From the NCBI RefSeq assembly GCF_002836415.1, contig NZ_PJBP01000170.1:1-49249 (forward strand): DNA of 49,249 bases, read 5' to 3'. The notes below the pieces were generated by a model that made no database searches, was not told where the DNA came from, and saw only the letters and a program-made list of their open reading frames with translations. Every line of letters begins with the position of its first letter. Position 1 is the stretch's first letter. This DNA is from Psychromonas sp. MB-3u-54. Its GTDB lineage: Bacteria > Pseudomonadota > Gammaproteobacteria > Enterobacterales > Psychromonadaceae. A program made the translations under genes and the position numbers. Below are positions 36,121 through 45,285 of this stretch, piece by piece.

Positions 36121-36149
36121 ATACAGGCTTTTATTTGTACAGCCTGTAT
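36121..36149. promoter_or_regulatory. probable MocR operator
   Basis: ATACAGGCT (36121-36129) and AGCCTGTAT (36141-36149) are perfect inverted repeats with 11 bases between. Further half-sites occur as CCTGTAT at 36049, ATACAGA at 36096 and TCTGTAT near 36172, all in the 194 bp between the divergent genes. Confidence 0.75.
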
Positions 36150-36231
36150 TCTTAAAATGTATTTTTTTGAATCTGTATTGATGGTTTTATTTATTTAGAA
36201 TGGTGATTCAATGACTTATCAAAGGATCGTT

Positions 36232-36423
36232 ATGATGAATATTAGCAATAGAGTAAGGCGTTTAAGCAGTCGCTATCGGACCCGACAACAACTGCGTTGT
36301 TTACCTGAGCATCTTTTAAAGGATATTGGGAAAACCAGACAAGATATAACCAAGGAGCTTAATAAAAATACTTTGCCCAGTCTTATTTCTCTGTGTTTGC
36401 GACATGTTAGAAAAGGAGCTTGA
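36232..36423 (+). CDS. DUF1127 small basic protein
   Basis: A 63-aa basic protein ending in the DUF1127 (YjiS-like) signature LRCLPEHLLKDIGKTRQDI. I start at 36232, five bases after AAAGGA; an ATG at 36235 is equally possible and the ATG at 36211 lacks a ribosome site. Small DUF1127 proteins are thought to act in RNA turnover and phosphate or carbon metabolism, but their role is poorly known. It is one base upstream of the lysE-like gene, so the two are co-expressed under the MocR operator. Confidence 0.85.
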   Translation: MMNISNRVRRLSSRYRTRQQLRCLPEHLLKDIGKTRQDITKELNKNTLPSLISLCLRHVRKGA

Positions 36424-36424
36424 T

Positions 36425-37048
36425 ATGGAATTCTCTTTGTTATTGGCTATTTCGCTGTTTGCTTTTGTTATGTCGGTGACACCGGGGCCGAACAATATAA
36501 TGTTACTGGCATCGGGTGCCCAATTTGGCTATCAAAAAACACTGCCTCATATTTTTGGTATTTTAATCGGCATTGCCAGTTTGCTGGTGTCGGTATTATT
36601 GGGTTTTGGCATGATCTTTGAGCGCTACCCTGCCCTTTACGATTTATTAAAAGTGCTTGGCTCTTTGTATCTATTTTGGCTTGCCTGGAAAATCGCGACA
36701 GCCTCTGTTGAACCAATAGCAGTTAATGCTTCTCAAAATAACACCGAGCGAAATAAAACCAAACCCATGACATTATTCAGCGCCGCAACCTTTCAATTTG
36801 TAAATCCTAAAGCATGGGCGATGACGATTGGCAGTATCAGTAGTTTTACCCTTACGGGCGAACGCTATATTGAATCAGGTTTGTGGATAATGCTCTGTTT
36901 TGCGATCACCGGTTTTATCGCGATCAGTTTATGGGCTTATCTTGGCGTGAACATCGCGCAACGATTGACGACTACAAAACGTAAAAAAGCCTTTAACTAT
37001 ACGATGGGGGTCATGACTATCGGGACACTGTTTTTTATATTAAATTGA
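36425..37048 (+). CDS. LysE/RhtB-family amino acid exporter
   Basis: Inner-membrane exporter of 207 aa with about six hydrophobic segments and the family start VTPGPNNIMLLASGAQFGYQ (about 16-35). I use the ATG at 36425 with AAGGAG eight bases upstream; this ribosome site lies in the end of the DUF1127 gene. A longer frame from 36404 overlaps that gene. It is probably induced through the divergent MocR regulator to export a surplus amino acid or analogue. The exact substrate is not visible. Confidence 0.9.
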   Translation: MEFSLLLAISLFAFVMSVTPGPNNIMLLASGAQFGYQKTLPHIFGILIGIASLLVSVLLGFGMIFERYPALYDLLKVLGSLYLFWLAWKIATASVEPIAVNASQNNTERNKTKPMTLFSAATFQFVNPKAWAMTIGSISSFTLTGERYIESGLWIMLCFAITGFIAISLWAYLGVNIAQRLTTTKRKKAFNYTMGVMTIGTLFFILN

Positions 37049-37076
37049 AGGTTGCAGCGCTTTGCGTGGCAACCTT
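37048..37076. terminator. hairpin between convergent lysE-like and oxidoreductase genes
   Basis: AAGGTTGC pairs with GCAACCTT across 13 bases and begins at the lysE-like stop codon. Tails are AT-rich but not true T runs; it may work in both directions. Confidence 0.55.
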
Positions 37077-37098
37077 TAAAGTTAGCAAAAACAAACAA

Positions 37099-38097
37099 TT
37101 AAAGCTGAACGATCAGCTTTCCTTTGTTTTCACCGGTGGAGAATAAGTTCAGACCTTCAATGGCAGACTCTAACCCTTGTAATACATGCGAGCGGTGTTT
37201 AATTTGTCCTGCCATGACATAGGGGGTTAATTTTTCTAACAACTGCGGTACTTGATGGAAGTGATCCGGCATAGTAAAACCTTGAATGCTGATACGACGT
37301 TTAATAATATTTAACCAGCTTGGACCTAAATCTGGCACGTCGCTATCATAAGCTGAAATTAATCCGCAGACGACCACACGCCCATGTGCATTAATACGAT
37401 CAAAGATGAAATGCTGGATTGGGCCACCGGTATTTTCAAAGAAAAGATCAATGCCATTCGGTGCCGCTTTTGCCAGTTGCGCGTCTAAATCATCACTTTT
37501 GTAATTGATTGCGGCATCAAAACCCAATTCATTGACTATCCAGTCCGCTTTTTCCTGGTTTCCGACCACCCCAATCACCCGCAGACCTTCAGCTTTGGCG
37601 AGCTGTCCAACGATTGAACCGACTGAGCCTGCAGCACCTGTCACAATAAGTGTTTCACCTTTTTTAGGCTTGCCCACGTTAAATAAACCTTGTACTGCGG
37701 TTAAACCCGGTAATGCAAATACGGATAAAACACTTTCATTAGGTAATGGAGCCGTTACTTTATTTAACCCTTGGCCATCACTTAAAAAATACTCCTGCCA
37801 CCCCATCATACCCAGAACCCGATCACCCACTTCAAAATCAGGATGGTTACTCACTGCGACTTCACCGATGCCGGAACTGCGCATCACCTCACCCAATGCA
37901 ACGGGCGGAATGTAACTGTTTAGATCAGCGTTCATCCAACCGAACATGGCCGGATCCAGTGACATATGCTGTTGTTTTACCAGAAACTGCCCTGCTTCGA
38001 CAGTCGGAATTGTTTTTTTAACGACTTCAAATAATGATGAGTCAATAGGGCCGCCCGCAGGACGTTTAATTAAATTAATTGCAGTAAATGTTGTCAT
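37099..38097 (-). CDS. NADPH-dependent oxidoreductase, YncB/CurA-type MDR family
   Basis: Zinc-free medium-chain reductase of 332 aa that reduces activated C=C bonds of enones (leukotriene B4 12-hydroxydehydrogenase / CurA group). The family N-terminus HMSLDPAMFGWMN and the cofactor motif VTGAAGSVGSIVGQLAK (about 152-168) are clear; there are no zinc-ligand cysteines. AAAGGA precedes the ATG. It is divergent from a LysR regulator 246 bp away, a common arrangement for stress-induced reductases. Confidence 0.9.
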   Translation of the reverse strand: MTTFTAINLIKRPAGGPIDSSLFEVVKKTIPTVEAGQFLVKQQHMSLDPAMFGWMNADLNSYIPPVALGEVMRSSGIGEVAVSNHPDFEVGDRVLGMMGWQEYFLSDGQGLNKVTAPLPNESVLSVFALPGLTAVQGLFNVGKPKKGETLIVTGAAGSVGSIVGQLAKAEGLRVIGVVGNQEKADWIVNELGFDAAINYKSDDLDAQLAKAAPNGIDLFFENTGGPIQHFIFDRINAHGRVVVCGLISAYDSDVPDLGPSWLNIIKRRISIQGFTMPDHFHQVPQLLEKLTPYVMAGQIKHRSHVLQGLESAIEGLNLFSTGENKGKLIVQL

Positions 38098-38343
38098 AGT
38101 TATATTCCTTTAAGAGATGCAGTCGCTACCTGATGGTCTCATTATGGCTACTTTAAAGGGTGAGATATATCCCCTAATTTGCCTTTCTTTATTGTTATAA
38201 AGACAATAATAGGTCTATGATCTCTGGCTATTTAGATTATCTATTAATTAGCGAGACTATCATGAAATTTAGGTCTCGTTAAATCAGCCATCGTTAAGCT
38301 AAGTTAGCGCTAAATAAACTATCGTGAAAATAAGGAAATGACC

Positions 38344-39252
38344 ATGGATCAGTTACGTGCGCTTAAATATTTTGTTCAAGTTGTTGAAACGGGCAGTTTT
38401 ACTAAAGCGGCGGCGGTATTTTTTGTGCCACCGTCATCACTTTCACGGCGTATTGCAAATTTAGAGAAAAGTTTGGGCGCCACTTTATTAAAGCGCTCAA
38501 CCCGGGTGGTCACCTTAACTGAAATAGGACAGCGTTATTATCAGCAAGTGAGTGAAATTATAAGATCCCTTGAAATAAGCGATGAATCGGTGCGTTCTTA
38601 TCAAACAACACCAATGGGGGTATTAAATATCAGCTCAACGGTTGGCTTTGGTGAGCAGATTTTATTGCCGCTATTAGATAAGTTTGCTCTCTTATATCCT
38701 CAAGTGACTTTAAATGTAAATTTAAGTGATGAATTATCAACGCTGGCAAGGGATGAAGTTGATTTAGCCATACGCGGCGGTTATGCCCCGGATCAGCGGG
38801 TTATTGCCATTAAATTAATAAATAATGATTTTATTCCTGTGGCTTCTGCAGCTTATATAGATAAATTTGGTTACCCTTCTGATGCGCTAAGTTTAAAACA
38901 GCATCGAGGTTTGTATTTTAAAACGCCGGCGGGACCAACACCCTGGTTATGTGAAATAAAAGGTCAGTGGCACGATGTCTCAGCGCCGCCTTTGTTAATG
39001 ACCAATAATCGCCATTGGTTATTACAAAAAGCGCTTGCAGGGGCAGGGATGTTAATGATGCCTCGTTGGGCAGTTGCAGATTATTTAGCATCGGGTGAAC
39101 TCGTTGAGTTAACCGTAAAACCTGCCTTAACGGTGACCAGAAATCCAAATTTAGGCATGTTTTTATTGTATCAAAAACAACGTTATCAGGTACCTAAGAT
39201 TAAAGCCGCAGTCGATTTTTTGGTAGCCAGCATTAGGGATAATAAGCCGTAA
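38344..39252 (+). CDS. LysR-family transcriptional regulator
   Basis: Regulator of 302 aa with the LysR helix-turn-helix at about 1-60 (FVQVVETGSFTKAAAVFFVPPSSLSRRIANLE) and a substrate-binding domain at about 90-295. I use the ATG at 38344 because AAGGAA lies seven bases upstream of it; the ATG at 38338 is too close to that site. It probably controls the divergent oxidoreductase gene; several AT-rich imperfect repeats occur between them but no clear T-N11-A box stands out. Confidence 0.92.
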   Translation: MDQLRALKYFVQVVETGSFTKAAAVFFVPPSSLSRRIANLEKSLGATLLKRSTRVVTLTEIGQRYYQQVSEIIRSLEISDESVRSYQTTPMGVLNISSTVGFGEQILLPLLDKFALLYPQVTLNVNLSDELSTLARDEVDLAIRGGYAPDQRVIAIKLINNDFIPVASAAYIDKFGYPSDALSLKQHRGLYFKTPAGPTPWLCEIKGQWHDVSAPPLLMTNNRHWLLQKALAGAGMLMMPRWAVADYLASGELVELTVKPALTVTRNPNLGMFLLYQKQRYQVPKIKAAVDFLVASIRDNKP

Positions 39253-39253
39253 G

Positions 39254-39400
39254 GCGGGAAAGCTCGAAAGCTGGAAGGCTAGAAAGCTCGAAGCTCGATG
39301 CTCTAAAGCTGTTAGCCGCCAGCCCGCAGCTCGAAAACTCGAAGCCCGAAAACTCGCAGCTCGAAGCTCGCCTTCCAGCCCTAACGCCTTAAAGCCCAAT
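39254..39400. repeat. AGCTCGAAG-type simple repeat array, copy B
   Basis: Starts within a few bases of the LysR stop. Units such as AAAGCTCGAAAGCTGG, AAGCTCGATGCTCTAAAGC and GAAGCCCGAAAACTCG follow each other with drift. GATGCTCTAAAGCTGT is shared exactly with copy C (46453-46590). Confidence 0.85.
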
Positions 39401-39486
39401 GCTTGCAGATCTTTTAGGTTTTAAAAATCAGCTATTTTTGTAAGCCGTCTTCCTATAGACTCCTCCCTGTGATTTTCACTTATTTA

Positions 39487-39649
39487 ATACCAATTCCACT
39501 AATTAGATGTTCTATTTAGGCGCCGGAAAAACGCATGAAAGCAAGGCATTGATTGCAATAACTAGTTGTTCTAATTATAAAATTAATAACGAAGCTAGCA
39601 TGTGTTTTAACAAGCATAAATGGGCATGAATTTAATGGATTTGGTATAC
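39487..39649. repeat. MITE-like element with TACCAA(T/A)TCCA ends
   Basis: The left end reads ATACCAATTCCACTAATT; the right end on the other strand reads ATACCAAATCCATTAAATT, bounding about 163 bp with no gene. The left interior (TTAGATG...GGCGCCGGAAAAA) recurs at 8731-8760, and GCTAGC/AACGAAGCTAGC recurs in the element at 9690-9842. Together with array B it fills the 39253-39702 gap. Confidence 0.65.
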
Positions 39650-39702
39650 TACTTCAAAAACACCACAGTTTAACCGCCGACACCTTCTTATCCCTTTCTA
39701 AA

Positions 39703-40587
39703 ATGACACAAAAAATGAATAATATAACGATAGCAACTCACAACGGTAACTTTCATGCAGATGATGTTTTTAGTATCGCTGCCCTTAAAATGATTTTTCC
39801 TTCTTTTAAACTGATCCGCACACGCGATTTAGCACTTATCGGCAAGGCAGATATTGTGCTGGATGTCGGTGGTGAATATGATCCCGAAGCAGGCCGTTTT
39901 GATCATCATCAACGTGGCGGTGCAGGTGAGCGCGAAAATGGTATTCCCTATTCCTCATTTGGTTTAATTTGGAAGAAATATGGCTTAGAAATATGTCAGG
40001 ATAATCAGGACGTCGTCAATGCGGTTGATGCAGGCCTGGTATCAAACATTGATGCCATAGATTGTGGTCATGTCGAAGGTGTTTCTAAAGGCATCAGCCT
40101 TAGCCAAACTATTTCAATGTTTAACCCGACCTGGCAGGAAGAGAGTGACTTTGATGCCTGTTTTGATGAAGCGGTTGATTTTGCAGTACGCGTTTTAGCC
40201 CGCTTTATAGCCTCTGCTAACGGCGGCATTAGTGCGAAAGTCATTGTAGCTGAAGCAATTGATAATGCGCTTGATCCAAGAGTGATTGTATTGGAAAAAT
40301 ATACCCCGTGGAAAAGAACGGTTCACGCCTTATCTAAGGAGGCGTTATATATGGTATTCCCCTCTCAGACCGGCGAATGGAGAATTCAAACAGTCCCTGT
40401 TGAACCAGGTTCATTTGAAGACAGAAAATCGCTGCCAAAAGAATGGGCCGGCTTATCCGGTAAAGCACTGGTCGATGTAACCGCTATTGATGATGCTATG
40501 TTCTGCCATAACGGGTTATTTATTGCGGGTGCAGAATCATTTGCAAGCGCGATGAAAATGGCCACCATGGCACTTCAAGAAGATTAA
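39703..40587 (+). CDS. MYG1 family protein (DHH-like hydrolase)
   Basis: A 294-aa member of the MYG1 (UPF0160) family, related to DHH phosphoesterases. The family N-terminus THNGNFHADDVFS and the metal motif FDHHQRGG (about 67-74) are present, with the C-terminal HNGLFIAGAESFASA. Eukaryotic MYG1 is a 3'-5' RNA exonuclease; the bacterial role is not established. No clear ribosome site marks the start; the ATG at 39715 is an alternative four codons in. It stands alone. Confidence 0.88.
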   Translation: MTQKMNNITIATHNGNFHADDVFSIAALKMIFPSFKLIRTRDLALIGKADIVLDVGGEYDPEAGRFDHHQRGGAGERENGIPYSSFGLIWKKYGLEICQDNQDVVNAVDAGLVSNIDAIDCGHVEGVSKGISLSQTISMFNPTWQEESDFDACFDEAVDFAVRVLARFIASANGGISAKVIVAEAIDNALDPRVIVLEKYTPWKRTVHALSKEALYMVFPSQTGEWRIQTVPVEPGSFEDRKSLPKEWAGLSGKALVDVTAIDDAMFCHNGLFIAGAESFASAMKMATMALQED

Positions 40588-40683
40588 CATTGCGTGGTGA
40601 TTTTTTATAGCAAACCTAAAGGTATTACCACAGAGGACACAGAGGCGCTGCGCTACACAGAGTAAAGACGAAAATAATTATTT

Positions 40684-40740
40684 GTAGGGTGCATTCTATG
40701 CACCGCAAGCATTGGCAATTGGTGCTGAAGCGCACCCTAC
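40684..40740. repeat. GTAGGGTGC hairpin repeat
   Basis: Starts GTAGGGTGCATTCTATGCACC and ends GGTGCTGAAGCGCACCCTAC; the outer 9-10 bases are a perfect inverted repeat. It is the cleanest single copy of the family seen in the 218-bp repeats. CACAGAGGACACAGAGG and CGCTACACA(G/A)AGTAAA repeats flank it. Confidence 0.75.
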
Positions 40741-40862
40741 GAACTACCATCGAGGGCAGCGCTACACAAAGTAAATATAAGTCCGCGTACACAATAGAAT
40801 TATCCAACCGCTTTCTATTGAAGGGGATGATGAAATTAGGTCATGAACATATCAAGCATATT

Positions 40863-41582
40863 CTAAAAGTCTTTTAGGGTCTGCTTTATCTGTTCGACAC
40901 TAATGTGGCGCACATCTTTTCCTTTGACTAAAAAAACCACATACTCGCAAATATTTTTACCATGATCACCTATCCGTTCGAACGCTCGAGCGCACCAGGT
41001 GATCCGCAGAGAATTTTTTATTTCGCGGGGATCTTCCATCATTTTAGTGATTAACAGCCGCGAAATATTGTCAAATTCTATGTTTATCTGCTCATCCTGT
41101 TCAATAACCTGCAGCGCTGTTTCAATATCCAGGGCCGCATAAGCTTTCATTGCCTGATGCAGGTTGGCGATAACCGCGTCGCCTAAGTGTTTTAATTCAT
41201 TAAATTGGCGCGGATTTTGTTCGGAATTAATTATTTTTAACGCATTACGTCCTAATTTTGTCGCTTCATCACCAATACGTTCAATATCGGTGATAGTTTT
41301 AATAATACAGATAATTAAACGCAAATCACTTGCAGCGGGTTGTCTGGTGGCAATAATATGGGTGCAGGCCTCATCTATCTTAATTTCAAATTGATTGATT
41401 TTCTTATCATGATCAATTACCTGCTGAGCAAGCTCTGTATTCGAGGTGAGCAGGCAATTCAAACCGTCTTCAACTTGTTTGATCACCAATTCACCCATTT
41501 CAATGACTAAGTAACGGATCTGTTCGAGCTCTTCGTTATAACGTTTAGATATATGCCCAGTAATATTTAAATCAGTTGTCAT
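40863..41582 (-). CDS. phoU: phosphate transport regulator PhoU
   Basis: Cytoplasmic helical protein of 239 aa that links the Pst importer to the PhoR/PhoB system and keeps the regulon off when phosphate is plentiful. Two PhoU repeats with the metal-site helices IERIGDEATKLGRNAL (about 95) and FERIGDHGKNICEYVVFL (about 205) are clear. AGGAG precedes the ATG. It is the last gene of the pst operon, 26 bp after pstB. Confidence 0.95.
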   Translation of the reverse strand: MTTDLNITGHISKRYNEELEQIRYLVIEMGELVIKQVEDGLNCLLTSNTELAQQVIDHDKKINQFEIKIDEACTHIIATRQPAASDLRLIICIIKTITDIERIGDEATKLGRNALKIINSEQNPRQFNELKHLGDAVIANLHQAMKAYAALDIETALQVIEQDEQINIEFDNISRLLITKMMEDPREIKNSLRITWCARAFERIGDHGKNICEYVVFLVKGKDVRHISVEQIKQTLKDF

Positions 41583-41608
41583 CTTATTCTCCTGCGACTG
41601 GTTTCGAT

Positions 41609-42436
41609 TTAACCAAAACGGCCTGTTATGTAGTTTTCAGTCAGTTGATGCGAAGGGTTAGTAAAAATGTGATCGGTACTACCGACTTCAATTAAACTTC
41701 CCATATGAAAATAAGCAGTCGTTTGAGAGATACGTGCGGCCTGCTGCATCGAATGGGTCACAATCGCAATCGTGTATTTCTCTTTTAGTTCATCAATTAA
41801 CTCTTCAATAATGGCGGTCGCAATCGGGTCAAGTGCCGATGCGGGTTCGTCCATTAATATAATCTCGGGACTCACCGCTATCGTTCTGGCAATACATAAA
41901 CGTTGCTGCTGACCACCGGATAATCCGGTACCCGATGAGCTTAAACGGTCTTTCACTTCCTTATACAATCCCGCTTTTTGTAAACTGGTGACAACTATTT
42001 CATCGAGATCATCTTTAGATGCAGCCAGGCCATGTATTCTTGGACCATAGGCGACATTGTCATAAATAGATTTAGGAAAAGGGTTGGGCTTTTGAAAAAC
42101 CATGCCGACCCGCGCACGCAATAATACCGGGTCCATTTTTTTATGATATATGTCCTCACCATCAAGTAATAAACTGCCTTTAATCTTGCAGATATCAATA
42201 GTGTCATTCATTCTGTTTAAACAACGTAGAAAGGTTGATTTACCACAGCCTGATGGCCCGATTAACGCGGTAACCTGATTACGCGCCAGGTCGATACTGA
42301 CGTTTTTTATCGCTTGTTTATCATTGTAAAACACATCGACATTGCGCATCGACATTTTAGGATCGTCGGCGAACACATTACCGACCGTGTGCTCTATCTC
42401 CATTCCATCTGTTAATGATTTAGTTTTTATTGTCAT
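41609..42436 (-). CDS. pstB: phosphate ABC importer ATPase
   Basis: ATPase of the high-affinity phosphate importer, 275 aa, with Walker [10 protein letters not shown] (about 56-64), [18 protein letters not shown] of PstB proteins, signature LSGGQ and Walker [11 protein letters not shown]. About 25 extra residues precede the ABC core compared with short PstB proteins. It lies between pstA and phoU with short gaps. Confidence 0.96.
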   Translation of the reverse strand: MTIKTKSLTDGMEIEHTVGNVFADDPKMSMRNVDVFYNDKQAIKNVSIDLARNQVTALIGPSGCGKSTFLRCLNRMNDTIDICKIKGSLLLDGEDIYHKKMDPVLLRARVGMVFQKPNPFPKSIYDNVAYGPRIHGLAASKDDLDEIVVTSLQKAGLYKEVKDRLSSSGTGLSGGQQQRLCIARTIAVSPEIILMDEPASALDPIATAIIEELIDELKEKYTIAIVTHSMQQAARISQTTAYFHMGSLIEVGSTDHIFTNPSHQLTENYITGRFG

Positions 42437-42477
42437 TTTCTTCTCGCCTTGTCTGTATATTGGCTGCTAAATAGGCA

Positions 42478-43821
42478 CTACTGGCCATTTTTTTCAAATT
42501 TACTGCGTAAGAATGTTGCGCTGAAATTCATTATTAATAAGAAAGCTAAAAGCACTAAAATGGCGGCGGAGGTTTTAGCTAAAAAGGCGGATTCAGGACT
42601 GTCAGCCCATAAATAAATCTGCACGGGCATCACCGTCGCTGCATCGGTAAAATTAGTCGGTACATCAACAATAAAAGCGACCATTCCGATCATTAACAGC
42701 GGCGCCGTTTCACCCAGTGCCTGTGCAAGCCCAATGATAGTACCGGTTAAAATACCCGGCATGGCCATCGGCAGCACATGCTCTAATGTGACCTGCATAT
42801 CTGAAGCCCCCAAGCCAATAGCGGCTTCACGAATCGAGTTGGGCACCGCCTTGATCGATGCGCGACTGGCAATAATAATAGTCGGTAAGGTCATCAGGCT
42901 CAGTACAATACCGCCGACTAAGGACGCCGAACGCGGTAAACCGAAGATATTAATCAGTACAGCTAACCCCAATAAACCGAAGACAATAGAAGGGACAGCA
43001 GCAAGGTTGTTGATATTAACCTCTATCATGTCTGTCCAGCGGTTTTTAGGTGCAAATTCTTCCAGATATAATGCGGCGGAAACACCAATGGGAAAAGAGA
43101 TAGCCAGTACAATGATCATGGTTAATATAGTACCGCTAAGCGCCCCCCTTATCCCGGCTAATTCAGGTTCACGTGAATCACTATTGGTAAAGAAAAGCGT
43201 GTTAAAACGTTTTTCAACCGCACCCGAGTCGAATAATTGCTTTAACCACATCGCCTGCTTGTCGTTAATACGGCCGCTGCTTTGACCCGCTGTAAAGTCG
43301 CTTTTAAAGTAACTGTCAACATCATCGTCAGCCAGCAGCCACAGTGAGACCCTCTGCCCTAATAAATCAGGGTTGGCAGTGACCAGGTCCTCAATTTTGA
43401 ACTCGGCACTGTAGCTCAGTAATTTCATTAAATCACGTTTATCGCCACGCGCGGTGATCGAAGGAAACATTTGATAAAGCGATTTTTTTACCGTTGCCGA
43501 ATAGTTTGCCTGCTTCAACGCTTGCATGTCAGGTCGCACTGCTGAATCCGATGGTTCGATAGAAAGCCACTGGCGGTTAAACTCAATATCCACTTTTATC
43601 CAATGCTGGAAAAAAGCCGGGTACGCCTTAGTACCAATATCAGCGAACAGGATAGCCACCATCAGAAAGCCAAAGCTGATCGCCAGCCTTCCCCATAAAC
43701 GAAAGCGTTTTTCTTTGCTGTTACGTTTTTTCAGGCTTTTTTTAATTCTGTCGGTATTACTGTGCATGCTTGAATCATTCATATTAAGTGCCTTTTGGCC
43801 AGTTTTTAACTGATTAGTCAT
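42478..43821 (-). CDS. pstA: phosphate ABC importer permease PstA (long form)
   Basis: Inner-membrane permease of 447 aa. The C-terminal ~280 residues carry the PstA permease core, including the EAAIGLGASDMQVTLEHVLPMAMPGI coupling loop. The N-terminal ~170 residues add one membrane segment and a large periplasmic domain, an extension common in marine gammaproteobacteria but absent from the ~296-aa enterobacterial form. The start overlaps the end of pstC by 8 bp, so translation is coupled. Confidence 0.94.
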   Translation of the reverse strand: MTNQLKTGQKALNMNDSSMHSNTDRIKKSLKKRNSKEKRFRLWGRLAISFGFLMVAILFADIGTKAYPAFFQHWIKVDIEFNRQWLSIEPSDSAVRPDMQALKQANYSATVKKSLYQMFPSITARGDKRDLMKLLSYSAEFKIEDLVTANPDLLGQRVSLWLLADDDVDSYFKSDFTAGQSSGRINDKQAMWLKQLFDSGAVEKRFNTLFFTNSDSREPELAGIRGALSGTILTMIIVLAISFPIGVSAALYLEEFAPKNRWTDMIEVNINNLAAVPSIVFGLLGLAVLINIFGLPRSASLVGGIVLSLMTLPTIIIASRASIKAVPNSIREAAIGLGASDMQVTLEHVLPMAMPGILTGTIIGLAQALGETAPLLMIGMVAFIVDVPTNFTDAATVMPVQIYLWADSPESAFLAKTSAAILVLLAFLLIMNFSATFLRSKFEKNGQ

Positions 43822-45202
43822 ACTGTTCTCTATATTTTCTGACTACTTTCAAGGCAATCACATTAAGTAATAATGTTGTGACAAACAGCATTAAACCTAA
43901 GGCAAATGCGGCTAATGTTTTAGGGCTGTCAAATTCCTGATCACCCGTTAATAAGGTCACAATTTGTACCGTTACCGTGGTCACCGCAGCCAACGGATTG
44001 GCGGTTAAATTTGCCGCCATTCCCGCCGCCATTACCACGATCATAGTTTCACCAATAGCACGCGAAACTGCCAATAACATGGCACCAATAATGCCCGGCA
44101 GAGCAGCGGGTAACAGTATTTTTTTAATGGTCTCAGACTCAGTTGCCCCCATCGCAAGAGAGCCTTCTTTTAACGCTTTGGGCACGGCATTAAGCGCATC
44201 ATCGGAAAGAGACGATACAAAGGGAATAATCATAACGCCCATCACGATTCCCGCAGCCAGCGCACTTTCTGATGCCACGTTTAAACCCAGTGCTTCACCC
44301 GTATCACGAATAAACGGGGCAACCGTCAGGGCCGCAAAAAATCCATAAACGACCGTCGGGATCCCCGCCAGTATTTCTAACATAGGTTTAGCGATGGTTC
44401 GTAAAGTAGGACTCGCATATTGTGATAAATAGATAGCAGTCAATAATCCGACCGGTGCCGCAATCGTCATGGCAATAAAGGAGATCAGCATAGTACCTGC
44501 AAATAAAGGTACGGCGCCAAAAGCACCGGATGATCCGACTTGATCGCTACGCATCGCTATTTGCGGGCTCCAGGTGGTCCCGAATAAAAAATCCAAGGAT
44601 GATACCGATTTAAAAAATTGCAGCGATTCAAACAACACCGACATCAAAATGCCTAAGGTGGTAAAAATGGCAACAACTGAGCAGCTTAAAAACAAGAATT
44701 TAGTGACACTCTCGGATAACGCTCGAGCAGAAAAGCTTAACTTGAAACGACTGGCAATGAACATCACGCTGGCGAGCGCAGTGATTAATATTAACCCGGA
44801 TTTTAGAATGCTCGCCTGGTCTTTTAACACTTGCAGATACAGTGCTGCCTGCTGCTTTACACCGTCATTTGATAACTCGCTTAGGGTTGAATCGGCCATA
44901 ATACGGATATCATTAAGATATAAACTCAAATCTGCGCTGGATAATGCCTGTACCTGTGCATCAAGCGAGTCAACCAGCAGTGATTGGATAATAATAGGTT
45001 CAACTATCCCCCACAATAAGAGCAGAAATAACGCGGGTAAACCGCAGCAAAATGCAGTCAGCAAACCAAATTGCTGCGGCAAAGAGTGCATGTTTTTAAT
45101 CTGACTAACGCCACCAGCAACCTTGATCGATCGTTGCATTCCGACCCAATAACTTCCGAGTGTGAGTAGCGTTATGATTAAAATTAAAGCTGTAGACGTC
45201 AT
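43814..45202 (-). CDS. pstC: phosphate ABC importer permease PstC (long form)
   Basis: Partner permease of 462 aa. The C-terminal half has the PstC core with EGSLAMGATESETIKKILLPAALPGI as coupling loop; the N-terminal half adds two extra membrane segments around a periplasmic region (about 65-135), as in other marine long-form PstC proteins. It follows pstS by 83 bp, which contains a terminator-like hairpin, so the permease genes are probably expressed below pstS. Confidence 0.94.
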   Translation of the reverse strand: MTSTALILIITLLTLGSYWVGMQRSIKVAGGVSQIKNMHSLPQQFGLLTAFCCGLPALFLLLLWGIVEPIIIQSLLVDSLDAQVQALSSADLSLYLNDIRIMADSTLSELSNDGVKQQAALYLQVLKDQASILKSGLILITALASVMFIASRFKLSFSARALSESVTKFLFLSCSVVAIFTTLGILMSVLFESLQFFKSVSSLDFLFGTTWSPQIAMRSDQVGSSGAFGAVPLFAGTMLISFIAMTIAAPVGLLTAIYLSQYASPTLRTIAKPMLEILAGIPTVVYGFFAALTVAPFIRDTGEALGLNVASESALAAGIVMGVMIIPFVSSLSDDALNAVPKALKEGSLAMGATESETIKKILLPAALPGIIGAMLLAVSRAIGETMIVVMAAGMAANLTANPLAAVTTVTVQIVTLLTGDQEFDSPKTLAAFALGLMLFVTTLLLNVIALKVVRKYREQYD

Positions 45203-45220
45203 ACGATGGCCTTTAAAGTA

Positions 45221-45248
45221 AAAAGGTAGACCGTGATTGGGCTACCTT
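45221..45248 (-). terminator. partial terminator between pstS and pstC
   Basis: AAGGTAG pairs with CTACCTT around 12 bases; read on the minus strand it is followed by TTTACTTT. It would reduce read-through from the highly expressed pstS into pstC. Confidence 0.75.
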
Positions 45249-45285
45249 AATTTTAAGTATTATCAGCTAATGAAGCAGACTGATA

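Noticed and set aside
42734-43285. 183-codon plus-strand frame inside pstA
   Set aside because: Antisense shadow of a clear permease gene; the same applies to the frame at 44574-45104 inside pstC.
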